From Schlegelella_A sp035995885 (GTDB taxonomy: Bacteria; Pseudomonadota; Gammaproteobacteria; Burkholderiales; Burkholderiaceae_C): 64,000 bases of DNA. The position numbers and the translations under genes are program-made. Position 1 is the first letter of the stretch. Every line of letters begins with the position of its first letter. Positions 25,546 to 34,381 of the stretch are shown here, in pieces. The stretch lies in NCBI GenBank assembly GCA_035995885.1, contig DASYKC010000196.1, positions 1 through 64,000 of the forward strand, given 5' to 3'. The notes under the pieces were generated by a model. The model saw nothing but the letters and a program-made list of their open reading frames with translations. It ran no database searches and was not told the origin of the DNA.

Positions 25546-28500
25546 ATGAACATCTCGGCCCCTTTCATCCACCGGCCGGTGGCGACGTCGCTGCTGATGC
25601 TGCTGCTGGCGCTCTTCGGCGTCGCGGGCTACGGCCTGATGCCGCTCGCGGCCCTGCCGCAGGTCGAGCTGCCGACGATCTCGGTATCGGCCGAGCTGCC
25701 CGGCGCCAGCGCCGAGGTGATGGCCACCTCGGTCGCGACGCCGCTCGAGCGTCAGCTCGCGCTGATCTCGGGCGTGTCGGAGATGACGTCGACCAGCGCG
25801 CTCGGCAGCACGTCGATCACGGTCCAGTTCGACCTCGGTCGAAACATCGACGGCGCGGCGCAGGACGTGCAGGCCGCCATCAACGCCGCCGCCGGGCTGC
25901 TGCCCAGGACGCTGCCCAGCCCGCCCAGCTACGAGAAGGCGAACCCGGCCGACTTCCAGATCATGTCGATCGCCGTCACCTCGGAGCTGCTGCCGCTCGC
26001 CGAGGTGAACGTCTACGCCGACTCGTACATCGCCCAGCAGCTGTCACGCGTCAAGGGCGTGGGCCTGGTCGATCTGCACGGCGAGCAGAAGCCCGCCATT
26101 CGCGTCCAGCTCGATCCGGGCAAGCTGGCCTTGCTCGGCCTGAGCCTGGAACAGGTGCGCGCCGCGCTCGGCACGGCGACGGCCAATTCCCCGAAGGGAA
26201 CGCTGGACGGCGCGAAGCGATCGGTGACGGTCGACGCCAACGATCAGCTGAACACCGCGCCTGAGTACGACAACCTCGTGCTCGCGTACCGCAACGGCGC
26301 CGCGGTCCGGGTGCGCGACGTCGGCCGGGCGGTGAGCGGCGTGCAGGATGTCAAGCAGGCGGCATGGATCCAAGGCCGGCGCGCGATCATCGTCGACATC
26401 CACAAGCAGCCCGGCTCCAACGTGGTCGACACCGTCGACGAGATCCGCCGCCTCCTGCCCGATCTCGAGCGGACCTTGCCGGCCGCGGTCAAGGCCGAGG
26501 TCGTCAACGATCGCACCCAGACCATCCGGGCGAGCCTGCGCGACGTGCAGCGCACGCTGCTCCTGACGGTGGGGCTGGTGGTCCTGGTGGTCTACCTGTT
26601 CCTGCGCGGCGTCTGGGCGACGCTCATTCCGGCCACCGCGATTCCGCTGTCGATCGCCGGCACGTTCGGCATCATGGGCGCGCTCGGCTACAGCATCGAC
26701 AACCTGTCGCTGATGGCCATCACCATCGCGGTCGGCTTCGTCGTCGACGATGCGATCGTGGTGATCGAGAACATCATCCGCCACGTCGAGTCGGGCGAGT
26801 CGCCCATGCGAGCCGCGCTCGAGGGCGTCCGCGAGGTCTCGTTCACGGTGATCTCGATGACGGTGTCCCTGATCGCGGCGCTCATTCCGCTGCTGCTCAT
26901 GAGCGGGATCGTCGGCCGGCTGTTCCGCGAGTTCTCGCTCACGGTCAGCGTTGCGCTCGTCGTCTCGGCGATCGTCTCGCTGACGGTGACTCCCATGATG
27001 TGCCGCGTGCTGCTGCCGCTCGACGCTGGCAGACGCTCGCGTTCAACGCCGGCCTCGCGCGGCGCCTTCGAGCGCCTGGCGGCCGCCTATGACCGGGCAT
27101 TGACGCGGGTCCTGCGCCATCCCGCCATCACCCTGGCGGTCACGCTCGTCGTGCTGGTGACGACGGTGGTGATGTTCTGGGCCATTCCCAAGGGGTTCTT
27201 CCCGCAGCAGGACACCGGCCAGATCATCGGCGCCAGCGAGGCGCCGACCGACATCTCCGCGCCGGCGATGTCCGCCCGCCAGCTCGAGCTGGTCAAGATC
27301 GTCAGCGCCGACCCGGACGTGGCCAACGTCTACAGCTGGATCAGCCCGACGCCGGCCATGAGCAGCGGCCGACTCGTCGTCAACCTCAAGCCGTTCGATC
27401 AGCGGTCGGCCGACGCGGGACAGATCATGTCCCGCCTGCGCAAGAAAGTCGCCGATGTCCCCGGCATCGAGCTGCACCTGCGCACCCGGCAGGAGCTTCA
27501 GATCGGCGGGCGCAGCAGCCAGACCCAGTTCCAGTATTCGCTGGAGGACACCGACGTGAGGCAGCTCTATGCCTGGACGCCGCGCCTCATCGCCGCCCTC
27601 AAGACCCTGCCCCAGCTCAGCGATGTGACTTCCGACGTGCAGGCGGCCGCGCCGCGAACCACGGTCGTCATCGACCGCGACCGGGCGGCCCAGTTCGGCA
27701 TCACGCCGCAGGCCGTGGACGACACGCTCTACGACGCGCTCGGCCAGCGCCAGGTGGCGACCATCTTCACGCAGGTGGATCAGTACCACGTCGTGATGGA
27801 GCTCGATCCGGCGCACCGCCTCGACGCGGAGGCGTTGCAGCAGATCCGCGTCGCGTCGGCGGCGGGGCAGCAGGTTCCGCTCGCGGCGATCGCCCGCTTC
27901 GAGGACTCGGTGGTGCCCCTGCAGATCAACCACCAGGGGCAGTTCCCGGCGGTGACCTTGTCGTTCAACCTGGCACCGGGCGCGGCGCTCGGCGATGCTG
28001 TCGCCGCGGTGAGCCAAAGGCTGGCGACGATGACGCTGCCGCCGACGATGCATGGCAGCTTCCAGGGCAATGCGAAGGCGTTCCAGGCCTCGGAGAGCAC
28101 CCAGCCCTACCTCATCATGGCAGCGATCCTGGCGGTCTACATCGTGCTCGGAATCCTGTACGAGAGCTACATCCATCCGCTCACGATCCTGTCGACGCTC
28201 CCGTCCGCCGGCCTGGGCGCGCTGCTCGCCCTCGGGCTTCTGCACTACGAGCTGAACGTCATCTCGATGATCGGCATCATCCTGCTGATCGGCATCGTCA
28301 AGAAGAACGCCATCATGATGATCGACGTCGCCCTCGACGCCGAACGGACGCTGAAGATCAGCGCCGCCGAGGCGATCCAGCGCGCCTGCCGCCTGCGCTT
28401 TCGGCCGATCATGATGACGACGGCCGCGGCTCTTTTCGGCGCCCTGCCGCTGGCACTCGGCACGGGCGCGGGATCGGAGCTGCGCGCGCCGGTCGGCGTT

Positions 28501-28641
28501 GCGCTTGTCGGCGGCTTGCTCGTATCTCAGGTCCTGACCTTGTTCACGACGCCCGTCATCTATCTCTACCTGGACAGGCTGAGCCAGCGACTTTCCGGAA
28601 AGCGAAGCCTCGGCGCTCTCCCTGCAACGACTTCGGGCTGA
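25546..28641 (+). CDS. RND multidrug efflux permease (MdtB/MdtC-like)
   Basis: Protein of 1031 aa. It starts MNISAPFIHRPVATSLLML and continues with AALPQVELPTISVSAELPGA, the form seen in MdtB/MdtC rather than AcrB. The proton-relay aspartates are in AVGFVVDDAIVVIENI. The second half has GIVKKNAIMMIDVALDAE, also MdtC-like. A single permease gene is present, so it would act as a homotrimer unless a partner lies elsewhere. It is coupled with the adaptor at 24402. A weak hairpin follows its stop. Confidence 0.94.
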   Translation: MNISAPFIHRPVATSLLMLLLALFGVAGYGLMPLAALPQVELPTISVSAELPGASAEVMATSVATPLERQLALISGVSEMTSTSALGSTSITVQFDLGRNIDGAAQDVQAAINAAAGLLPRTLPSPPSYEKANPADFQIMSIAVTSELLPLAEVNVYADSYIAQQLSRVKGVGLVDLHGEQKPAIRVQLDPGKLALLGLSLEQVRAALGTATANSPKGTLDGAKRSVTVDANDQLNTAPEYDNLVLAYRNGAAVRVRDVGRAVSGVQDVKQAAWIQGRRAIIVDIHKQPGSNVVDTVDEIRRLLPDLERTLPAAVKAEVVNDRTQTIRASLRDVQRTLLLTVGLVVLVVYLFLRGVWATLIPATAIPLSIAGTFGIMGALGYSIDNLSLMAITIAVGFVVDDAIVVIENIIRHVESGESPMRAALEGVREVSFTVISMTVSLIAALIPLLLMSGIVGRLFREFSLTVSVALVVSAIVSLTVTPMMCRVLLPLDAGRRSRSTPASRGAFERLAAAYDRALTRVLRHPAITLAVTLVVLVTTVVMFWAIPKGFFPQQDTGQIIGASEAPTDISAPAMSARQLELVKIVSADPDVANVYSWISPTPAMSSGRLVVNLKPFDQRSADAGQIMSRLRKKVADVPGIELHLRTRQELQIGGRSSQTQFQYSLEDTDVRQLYAWTPRLIAALKTLPQLSDVTSDVQAAAPRTTVVIDRDRAAQFGITPQAVDDTLYDALGQRQVATIFTQVDQYHVVMELDPAHRLDAEALQQIRVASAAGQQVPLAAIARFEDSVVPLQINHQGQFPAVTLSFNLAPGAALGDAVAAVSQRLATMTLPPTMHGSFQGNAKAFQASESTQPYLIMAAILAVYIVLGILYESYIHPLTILSTLPSAGLGALLALGLLHYELNVISMIGIILLIGIVKKNAIMMIDVALDAERTLKISAAEAIQRACRLRFRPIMMTTAAALFGALPLALGTGAGSELRAPVGVALVGGLLVSQVLTLFTTPVIYLYLDRLSQRLSGKRSLGALPATTSG

Positions 28642-28650
28642 CTGTTGACC

Positions 28651-28670
28651 CCTCCCGCTATCAAGGGAGG
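28651..28670 (+). terminator. Small stem-loop after the second RND permease
   Basis: CCTCCC and GGGAGG form a six-base stem around an eight-base loop, nine bases after the stop at 28641. It is short and has no T-run, so this is a tentative end signal for the long rightward gene series. Confidence 0.35.
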
Positions 28671-28852
28671 CCATCGACTTCTCCAAGGCGGCTTTGCGAG
28701 TCTCCACGATCTCGTCGGCTCGGCGGCGACCCAGGTCGCGTGGAATCGATCATCGGTGCACGACGCGGCATTGAACCTGTCGGGGCATGGTCACTCGCCT
28801 TCGGTGATAGTGGTTCGAAGACGTGCGCCTTTGAAAGGCGCCTGCCTTCGAC

Positions 28853-31423
28853 TCAGTGCCTCGGCGCGCTTTCGGTGGAGACCTGTGCCGGACGCGAACG
28901 GGCGAGTTCGGCGAGCAGTAAGTTCGCCGAATCAGGGTCCGTGCGGCGGAGCAGCAATGCCATACGAAGCAGCGGGTCGTAGGCCGGTCGGAAGTCTGGA
29001 CTCATCCGCAGTGTTGCGAGCAAAGGCGCGCGCACCTGGGCCAGCATGTCCTGAACGTTCGCGGTCGGCTGTACTGCCCGGCCGGCCTCGATGAAACGAT
29101 CGCGTGCTCGCGCGTAGGCTGCGAGCCGCCGCATCCACTCGGGATCGGTCCCGCGCGTGACCAGTTCGTCAGGCGTCACGCCAACAGCGTGGAGGAGATC
29201 TGAAAGCCGCTGCCCGGGCGACGAATCCGGTGCATAGGTGAGGCGCGGCGCCCGGTACGCGACAACCGGGCGATCGTCGGTGTTGGCGGGCGCGTCGCCG
29301 GCGAACGCCGCCAGTGCGCGCGGACCCGCGACGAAGCTGCCGAGCACCGCCAGCTCGTCGTCAAGGCCGAACTCGTCCAGGCCGCGGGGAAAGCGGTTGT
29401 CACGCAAACGCCTGCCGAGGGCAGCGACGCCGAAGTGCCCGCCGTCGACTCGGGCGACCAGACCGAGCACTGGCGTTTCCAGGCTGTTGCTGGCGAGCAG
29501 CGCCCAGCCATCGGGGTAGACGTCGACGAACGAGCGCACGATGCTGCGCACAGTGGCGAGATCGAGCTGGTGCAGCGGCAACCATTGGCAGAAGACGCCG
29601 TGCTCGGCAAGTCGATCGCGCACCGCCCTGAAGTGCTCGACCGTGTACAGCGAGCCGGAGCCGCCGCGTGCGGGATGAAAGTTGTCGGCCACGATCACGT
29701 CGTAGTGTTCTGCCGCGACGCGCACGTAGCGGCGCGCGTCGGCGGCGACCAGCCGCAGGCGCGTGTTGGGCATGCCGCCGTTGAATGCGCGCGTGAAATG
29801 GCGGGACGCCTCGATCACCTCCGGCAGCAGCTCGACGGCATCGACCTCGGCGCCCTCGTCCTCGGCGGCGGTCGACGCCGTGATGCCGGTGCCCAGGCCC
29901 AGGAAAAGTGCTCGCCGGGGCGCGGGGTGCAGAAGCATCGGCAGGAGGGCCTGGCGACCGTCGACCAGGCGCGTCCCGCTGCTGCCTTCCTGCTGCCGGT
30001 TGTCGATGCGCAGGCGGGCGACCCCCTGATCGTCGGCGACCACGCTGACCGATGCCATCACGCCCTCGCTGTAGCTGACGACGTGACCGTCGACGGGAAC
30101 GTCGATGAAGGCCAGCCGTGGCGCGAGCAGAGCCATCGCAAGCGCCGCAGCGCCCGGCACCAGGATGATCGGCCGCCACCGCGCGGCACGCGGGGTCAAT
30201 GCCAGATATGCGCTGGCGATGATCAGCAGCGTCGCCTTGGCGCCGAGCAGTGGCGCGAGCACGCTGCCGAAGAGCGGCGCAGCCGCTGCGGCGCCGAGAG
30301 TGTTGAAGCCGAGTGCCCGGCCGAAGGAGACGCCTTCGGCGCTGGCTTGACGAGACAGATGGCTGAACAAGGCCCCCATCATGAAGGTCGGGAGGGCGAA
30401 CGCGACGACGGCGAGCAGCGCTTCACTCGCGAGGGCCGCGGCCATGCTTGCCCCGAAGGCGTGGCGAGAGATGTCGCGCAGCCACTCGGCACCCCAGAGG
30501 CTCGCCGATCCGGCGAGGCAGGCGAGCGAAAGCGCAGCGAGGAGGCGACCGGCGAGCGCGGGCGCATCGGCGCGCCGCGCCCACCAGCGGTCGTAGACAG
30601 CCGCGCCGGAGGCGGTGCCCACGAGGTAGACCGCGAGCAGCAACGCGAAGGTATAGACGGTGTCCTCGGCCACTTGTCCGAGCACGCGCACGACAAGGAC
30701 CTCGTAGCCGATGCCGAGGAGACCGGTGAAGGCGAGCCGTGCGAGAGTTGGAAATTGCGGGGATACCCGTTTGGCCGAAGCGGACGCGCTCGCGTTGGCC
30801 ACCGTCGGCAGCACGACGCCGGCTGCGCACGCGCAAAACGTGTTGAGGGCGACGCAGAGCGCCGCCGTCCGCGCGAGGCCGAGCTCCGGCACGAGCCAGA
30901 ACGCCGTCGCCAGCACGCCGAGCAATGCTCCGAAGGTGTTGGCGGCGTAGTGCATGGCAATCGAGCGCCCGCCCTCGCGCATCGAGGCGGTGACTCGCTC
31001 GATGGCGGGCAGCGTCGCACCCATCGCCGCCGTGGCCGGCAGCAGGAGAACGAAGGTGCCCACGAAGGACACTGTCCATTGCCAAGATGCTGTCGGTTGC
31101 ACCCCCACGATCGTCACCGCCCAGGCGCTGAATCGCCCCGCGACCAGGCAGAGAATCGCGCCCCAGATCGCGATCACCGCCTCGCTTGCAACATACCAAC
31201 GCAGCGGACGGCGACTGCGCTCGATGCGCCGCTCGAAGGCGAGCGCACCCAGCGCGATGCCGCCGAAGAACGCCGTCACGACGGCGAGCACCGACGCCGC
31301 CTCGTGGCCGAGCCAGAGCGCGCCCTGCTGTGTCCAGACCACTTGGTAGCCGAGTCCGGCAAAGCCTGACGCCATCATGAGCCCCAGAGAGGCGCGCCAG
31401 CGCCGGCAATGCGCGGCGTTCAT
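28853..31423 (-). CDS. Membrane-fused spermidine-synthase-like protein
   Basis: Protein of 856 aa. Residues about 12-430 form 12 or more membrane helices of the transporter-like domain often fused to polyamine synthases (GLGYQVVWTQQG at the start, repeated as GIGYEVLVVRVLG near 240). Residues about 490-690 are a Rossmann methyltransferase-like aminopropyltransferase domain with the SAM/dcSAM loop LGLGTGITAS and acidic VDAVELLPEV. The last ~140 residues are helical, TPR-like. Fused proteins of this type are common but poorly characterised, and polyamine synthesis is not proven. It starts in a four-base overlap with the oxygenase-like gene. Confidence 0.85.
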   Translation of the reverse strand: MNAAHCRRWRASLGLMMASGFAGLGYQVVWTQQGALWLGHEAASVLAVVTAFFGGIALGALAFERRIERSRRPLRWYVASEAVIAIWGAILCLVAGRFSAWAVTIVGVQPTASWQWTVSFVGTFVLLLPATAAMGATLPAIERVTASMREGGRSIAMHYAANTFGALLGVLATAFWLVPELGLARTAALCVALNTFCACAAGVVLPTVANASASASAKRVSPQFPTLARLAFTGLLGIGYEVLVVRVLGQVAEDTVYTFALLLAVYLVGTASGAAVYDRWWARRADAPALAGRLLAALSLACLAGSASLWGAEWLRDISRHAFGASMAAALASEALLAVVAFALPTFMMGALFSHLSRQASAEGVSFGRALGFNTLGAAAAAPLFGSVLAPLLGAKATLLIIASAYLALTPRAARWRPIILVPGAAALAMALLAPRLAFIDVPVDGHVVSYSEGVMASVSVVADDQGVARLRIDNRQQEGSSGTRLVDGRQALLPMLLHPAPRRALFLGLGTGITASTAAEDEGAEVDAVELLPEVIEASRHFTRAFNGGMPNTRLRLVAADARRYVRVAAEHYDVIVADNFHPARGGSGSLYTVEHFRAVRDRLAEHGVFCQWLPLHQLDLATVRSIVRSFVDVYPDGWALLASNSLETPVLGLVARVDGGHFGVAALGRRLRDNRFPRGLDEFGLDDELAVLGSFVAGPRALAAFAGDAPANTDDRPVVAYRAPRLTYAPDSSPGQRLSDLLHAVGVTPDELVTRGTDPEWMRRLAAYARARDRFIEAGRAVQPTANVQDMLAQVRAPLLATLRMSPDFRPAYDPLLRMALLLRRTDPDSANLLLAELARSRPAQVSTESAPRH

Positions 31424-32043
31424 CCGCTGAAGCGGATCGCGTAGCCCCAGGAGTCCAGGCGGGTCGGGATCGCGTTGAAGCTGAGCGTGATGCGCCGGCC
31501 TCCCGCATTGGGTGGAACGGCGTGCATGAGGTAGCTCGGAAACAGCACCACGTCACCCGGCTTCGGTATCGGGCTGATCCACTTGTCGGCGCTGAACTGC
31601 CCTGGCGTGACCCCGGCATGCTCGTTCTTGAATGCGAAATCGGTGCCGCCCGGCGACTTCATGAACACCGTGCACGCCGACGGATCGGTTTCGGAGAGGT
31701 AGGCCACGCCCGAGATGAAGCTGTTAGCGTGGTTGTGCATCGCCTGGCGCCCGCCGCGGTCGAGCACGTTGACCCAGATTTCCTTGATCGACCAGCCCAT
31801 GCGCTCGCCGAAGAGAAGCAGGCCGAAGTCGACCAGCTTCGGCACGATCGCAGCGGCGGCCTCGACGAACAGCGGGTTGTCCTGCGGCCGCAGCATCTCG
31901 GTGTGCGAGAGGTTGGGCGACGAGTTGTTGTCGTTGACGGCGACCTTGGCGAACGATTCGACCAAGCCGGCGACCAGCGGCCTCGCGAGCGTTGCCGGCG
32001 CACGGAGGAACGGCACCGGGAACAGCGCGATCACCTCGTCCAT
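31420..32043 (-). CDS. TIGR02466 family, putative 2OG-Fe(II) oxygenase
   Basis: Protein of 207 aa matching the TIGR02466/2OG-FeII_Oxy_5 pattern: an N-terminal LFPVPFLR segment, WVNVLDRGGRQAMHNHANSF with the first iron histidine, FPSYLMHAVPPNAGGRRI with the second histidine and the 2-oxoglutarate arginine, then TLSFN. Enzymes of this fold hydroxylate small molecules or proteins; this subgroup has no known substrate. It is sandwiched between the HupE gene (gap of 4) and the fused synthase (overlap of 4), so it belongs to the same leftward unit. Confidence 0.85.
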   Translation of the reverse strand: MDEVIALFPVPFLRAPATLARPLVAGLVESFAKVAVNDNNSSPNLSHTEMLRPQDNPLFVEAAAAIVPKLVDFGLLLFGERMGWSIKEIWVNVLDRGGRQAMHNHANSFISGVAYLSETDPSACTVFMKSPGGTDFAFKNEHAGVTPGQFSADKWISPIPKPGDVVLFPSYLMHAVPPNAGGRRITLSFNAIPTRLDSWGYAIRFSG

Positions 32044-32047
32044 CGCG

Positions 32048-33001
32048 TCAGCCCATGATGGCCGCGATGCGCAGCCACGACCACCAAGCCGCCACCGAGC
32101 CGATGCCGTACAGCGCGGCGAGGCGCAGACGCATCGCCGCCGGCCAGCGCGCGACGAGCCGCCACACCACCCAGGCGACCGCGACGGTGAGCAGCTGGCC
32201 GATCTCGACGCCGAGGTTGAACGTCAGCAGCGCAAGGGGGAGATGCTCTTGCGGCAGACCGACCTCCTTCAGCGCCCCGGCAAAGCCGAGCCCGTGAACG
32301 AGTCCGAACAGGAAGGCGACGAGGGCCGGCCAGCGGCGCGCGAGCGTGTCGCGGCGCTGCAGCGCTTCGCCGGCGACAAGAACGATCGACAGTGCGATGC
32401 AGGCCTCGACAGGGGCGGAGCGCAACGTCATCCAGCCGAGCGCCGCGCTGGCGAGCGTGAGGCTGTGCGCGGCGGTGAACGCGGTGATGGTCCAGAACAG
32501 GCGCCGCTCGAAGCCGACGAGGAAGAGCAATCCGATCACGAACAGCAGGTGATCTATGCCGCTCAGAATGTGCTCGATTCCAAGCACGGTGTAGGCCGAC
32601 GCGATCTCGCTCCAGCCGCGCCGGTCGTCGGCGGCGCCGTAGAGTCGCGCAGTCCGCTGGCCGGCCGTGAGCGTATAGACGCGCGCCTGTCCATCCAGCC
32701 AGAAGATCTTCACGAGCGCGGCCGAATAGCGCTGACCGACACCCTCGATCTCGAGTGTGCCCTGCATGCCGCCTTCGCCGCAGCGAACGACGTTCGACTC
32801 GGCGCGGCAGCCCTCGGGCCAGACGGGCCGGAGATCGACGGAGTTGCCCTGACGATCGTTGGTGGCCGTCCATTGCCAGAGAAACTCGCCGCGCGACACT
32901 TCGCGCACGTTCATCTCGGCCATGCTCATCTCGTGCGCATGCGCAGCCGCACCGAGCAGCACCAGCACGGCCGCGGCGAGGGCCTGACGCGAGCGCGTCA
33001 T
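32048..33001 (-). CDS. HupE/UreJ family membrane protein
   Basis: Protein of 317 aa: signal peptide (AAAVLVLLGAAAHAHE), a periplasmic beta-rich domain (about 25-130), then six to seven membrane helices with the family signature LGIEHILSGIDHLLFVIGLL and further His/Glu residues (HSLTLASAALG, FNLGVEIGQ). HupE/UreJ proteins are proposed nickel or cobalt transporters, but this long-form subgroup occurs without hydrogenase or urease and its ion is unknown. Its ATG overlaps the stop of the parvulin-like gene. No hydrogenase or urease gene is in the window. Confidence 0.88.
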   Translation of the reverse strand: MTRSRQALAAAVLVLLGAAAHAHEMSMAEMNVREVSRGEFLWQWTATNDRQGNSVDLRPVWPEGCRAESNVVRCGEGGMQGTLEIEGVGQRYSAALVKIFWLDGQARVYTLTAGQRTARLYGAADDRRGWSEIASAYTVLGIEHILSGIDHLLFVIGLLFLVGFERRLFWTITAFTAAHSLTLASAALGWMTLRSAPVEACIALSIVLVAGEALQRRDTLARRWPALVAFLFGLVHGLGFAGALKEVGLPQEHLPLALLTFNLGVEIGQLLTVAVAWVVWRLVARWPAAMRLRLAALYGIGSVAAWWSWLRIAAIMG

Positions 33002-33888
33002 CGGCCCTGGCCCTCGACGCCGATGGTGTACTTCTGCGCCATGACGCGAACCGCGGCGCTGCGCTGCTCGGCGAGCGTGGCGTCGGTCCAGTCCTGCAGG
33101 ACGACGCCGCGCAGCGGCTCGAAAGCCGCCGGCCGCGGCGCGGCGATCGCGTCCAGCCGCACGGCACGCCAGCCGTCCTTGGTCGCCTGGGCGCGCCATT
33201 CGCCGACCGGCGATTGCTCGAGCGCCTGCGCGAATTCGACCCCGTAGCTCTGCACCAAGTTCGCGTGCGGCCGGCCCTTGAATACACGCAGGCCGGCGCG
33301 GGCGTCGCCGGGCAGACCGTTGTTCAGCGCAATGACGAATTCGCGCACGGTCGACTCCGAGGCCTCGCCGGCGAGCGCCGCCTCCTGGAAGTCGAAGCGT
33401 GCCGGCTCGTCGTACTTCGCGCGGTGCACCTCGAACCACTGGCGCAGCGTGCCGTCGTCGAAACGCGGCAGCTTGACGTTCGCATCGACGACGCTCAATG
33501 CCTTGAAGATCACCCGCTCGCGGATCGCCGGGTCGCCGCGATCGAGCTGCAGAGCCAGCCCCTCGCGGTAGAGCACCTCGTTGTCGAGCCATACCCGGCG
33601 CAGCGCGGCCAGCTCTTCCCCTGTGGGCCCCCGGCCGCGCGAGGCGCGGAACAACTGCTGCGCCTGCTCGTCCACGTCGGCCCCCATGACGATGACGCGG
33701 GGGTCGGCGGCGCGGCTCGCAATGAAGTGGTCGGCCGCGAACAGCACCGCCCCGAGGACGACGAAGTGCAGCAGCGGCTCACGCCGCCAGCGTGCGAGGC
33801 GCAGGCGGCGGCCGAGGTCGTGGTGCGGCTCCTGGTTCGGCCGGGCGAGGCCGACGGCAACACCGGACGGGTCAGCGGAGGCTTGCAT
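32998..33888 (-). CDS. Parvulin-like peptidyl-prolyl isomerase, membrane anchored
   Basis: Protein of about 296 aa: a basic cytosolic N-terminus, one membrane helix (LLHFVVLGAVLFAADHFI), a SurA/PpiD-like helical region (RRVWLDNEVLYREGLALQLD) and a divergent parvulin domain to about 240. It is annotated in relatives as peptidylprolyl isomerase, but active-site residues are not clear here, so a chaperone role is equally possible. Starts at 33888 or 33897 both lie within the end of the PCuAC-like gene. The pairing with HupE/UreJ suggests that it assists folding of that gene product's periplasmic domain; this is inference. Confidence 0.75.
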   Translation of the reverse strand: MQASADPSGVAVGLARPNQEPHHDLGRRLRLARWRREPLLHFVVLGAVLFAADHFIASRAADPRVIVMGADVDEQAQQLFRASRGRGPTGEELAALRRVWLDNEVLYREGLALQLDRGDPAIRERVIFKALSVVDANVKLPRFDDGTLRQWFEVHRAKYDEPARFDFQEAALAGEASESTVREFVIALNNGLPGDARAGLRVFKGRPHANLVQSYGVEFAQALEQSPVGEWRAQATKDGWRAVRLDAIAAPRPAAFEPLRGVVLQDWTDATLAEQRSAAVRVMAQKYTIGVEGQGR

Positions 33889-34315
33889 AGGCGACATCCA
33901 GGGTGGCATCGACCGCGCCGCCCTTGGCGAACACGAGGCGAAAGGGATACGAGCGACCGAGCTCGAGCGATTGCGTGAGGCCGGTGAGGCGCAGCACCGT
34001 GCCTTCCTCGCCGAGCACCGAATCGCGGCCCGCGGGAATCGGGAAGTCGATGGCCCGCCCCGGCCTGCCGCTCAACTCCGCAGCGGAAGCGACCGTGGTG
34101 TCGATGCCGATCAGGCGGTCGGCCTCCCGCACCTCGTCGAACGTGATGCAAACGACCGCGAAGGCGGCGTCGGCAGGTGTCGCGCGACACCAGGGATGGC
34201 TGACACGCAGCGTCGGCACGTAGTACTCGTGGGCCCAGGCGGGTGCATACGCGGCAGGCACGATGGCCGCCGCAGAGAAGCGCAGCACGTCGCGGCGCCG
34301 GATCAGGAATGTCAT
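33872..34315 (-). CDS. PCuAC-like protein lacking copper ligands
   Basis: Protein of 147 aa with a Tat-like signal (RRRDVLRFSAAAIVPAAYA). The body follows the PCuAC/DUF461 fold: HPWCRATPADAAFAVVCITF, DRLIGIDTTVASAAEL, IPAGRDSVLGEEGTVLRL, YPFRLVFAKGGAVDATLDV. In true PCuA(C) chaperones copper is held by Met and His residues at defined sites; here the VELH-type position reads AELS and the HVML-type position reads TVLR, so the usual ligands are missing. It may have changed role within this gene set, for example as a scaffold. It overlaps the parvulin-like gene. Confidence 0.75.
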   Translation of the reverse strand: MTFLIRRRDVLRFSAAAIVPAAYAPAWAHEYYVPTLRVSHPWCRATPADAAFAVVCITFDEVREADRLIGIDTTVASAAELSGRPGRAIDFPIPAGRDSVLGEEGTVLRLTGLTQSLELGRSYPFRLVFAKGGAVDATLDVAYASLR

Positions 34316-34381
34316 CGAGAAGTGATCGCCACCAGAAGCGCCGCGCGCACGGCGCGCGGCGCGGTTGCAGGACGAGACGGG

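Noticed and set aside
29435..31369. 644-codon + strand frame opposite the fused synthase gene
   Set aside because: Charged low-complexity antisense shadow. The leftward gene has a recognised two-domain structure.
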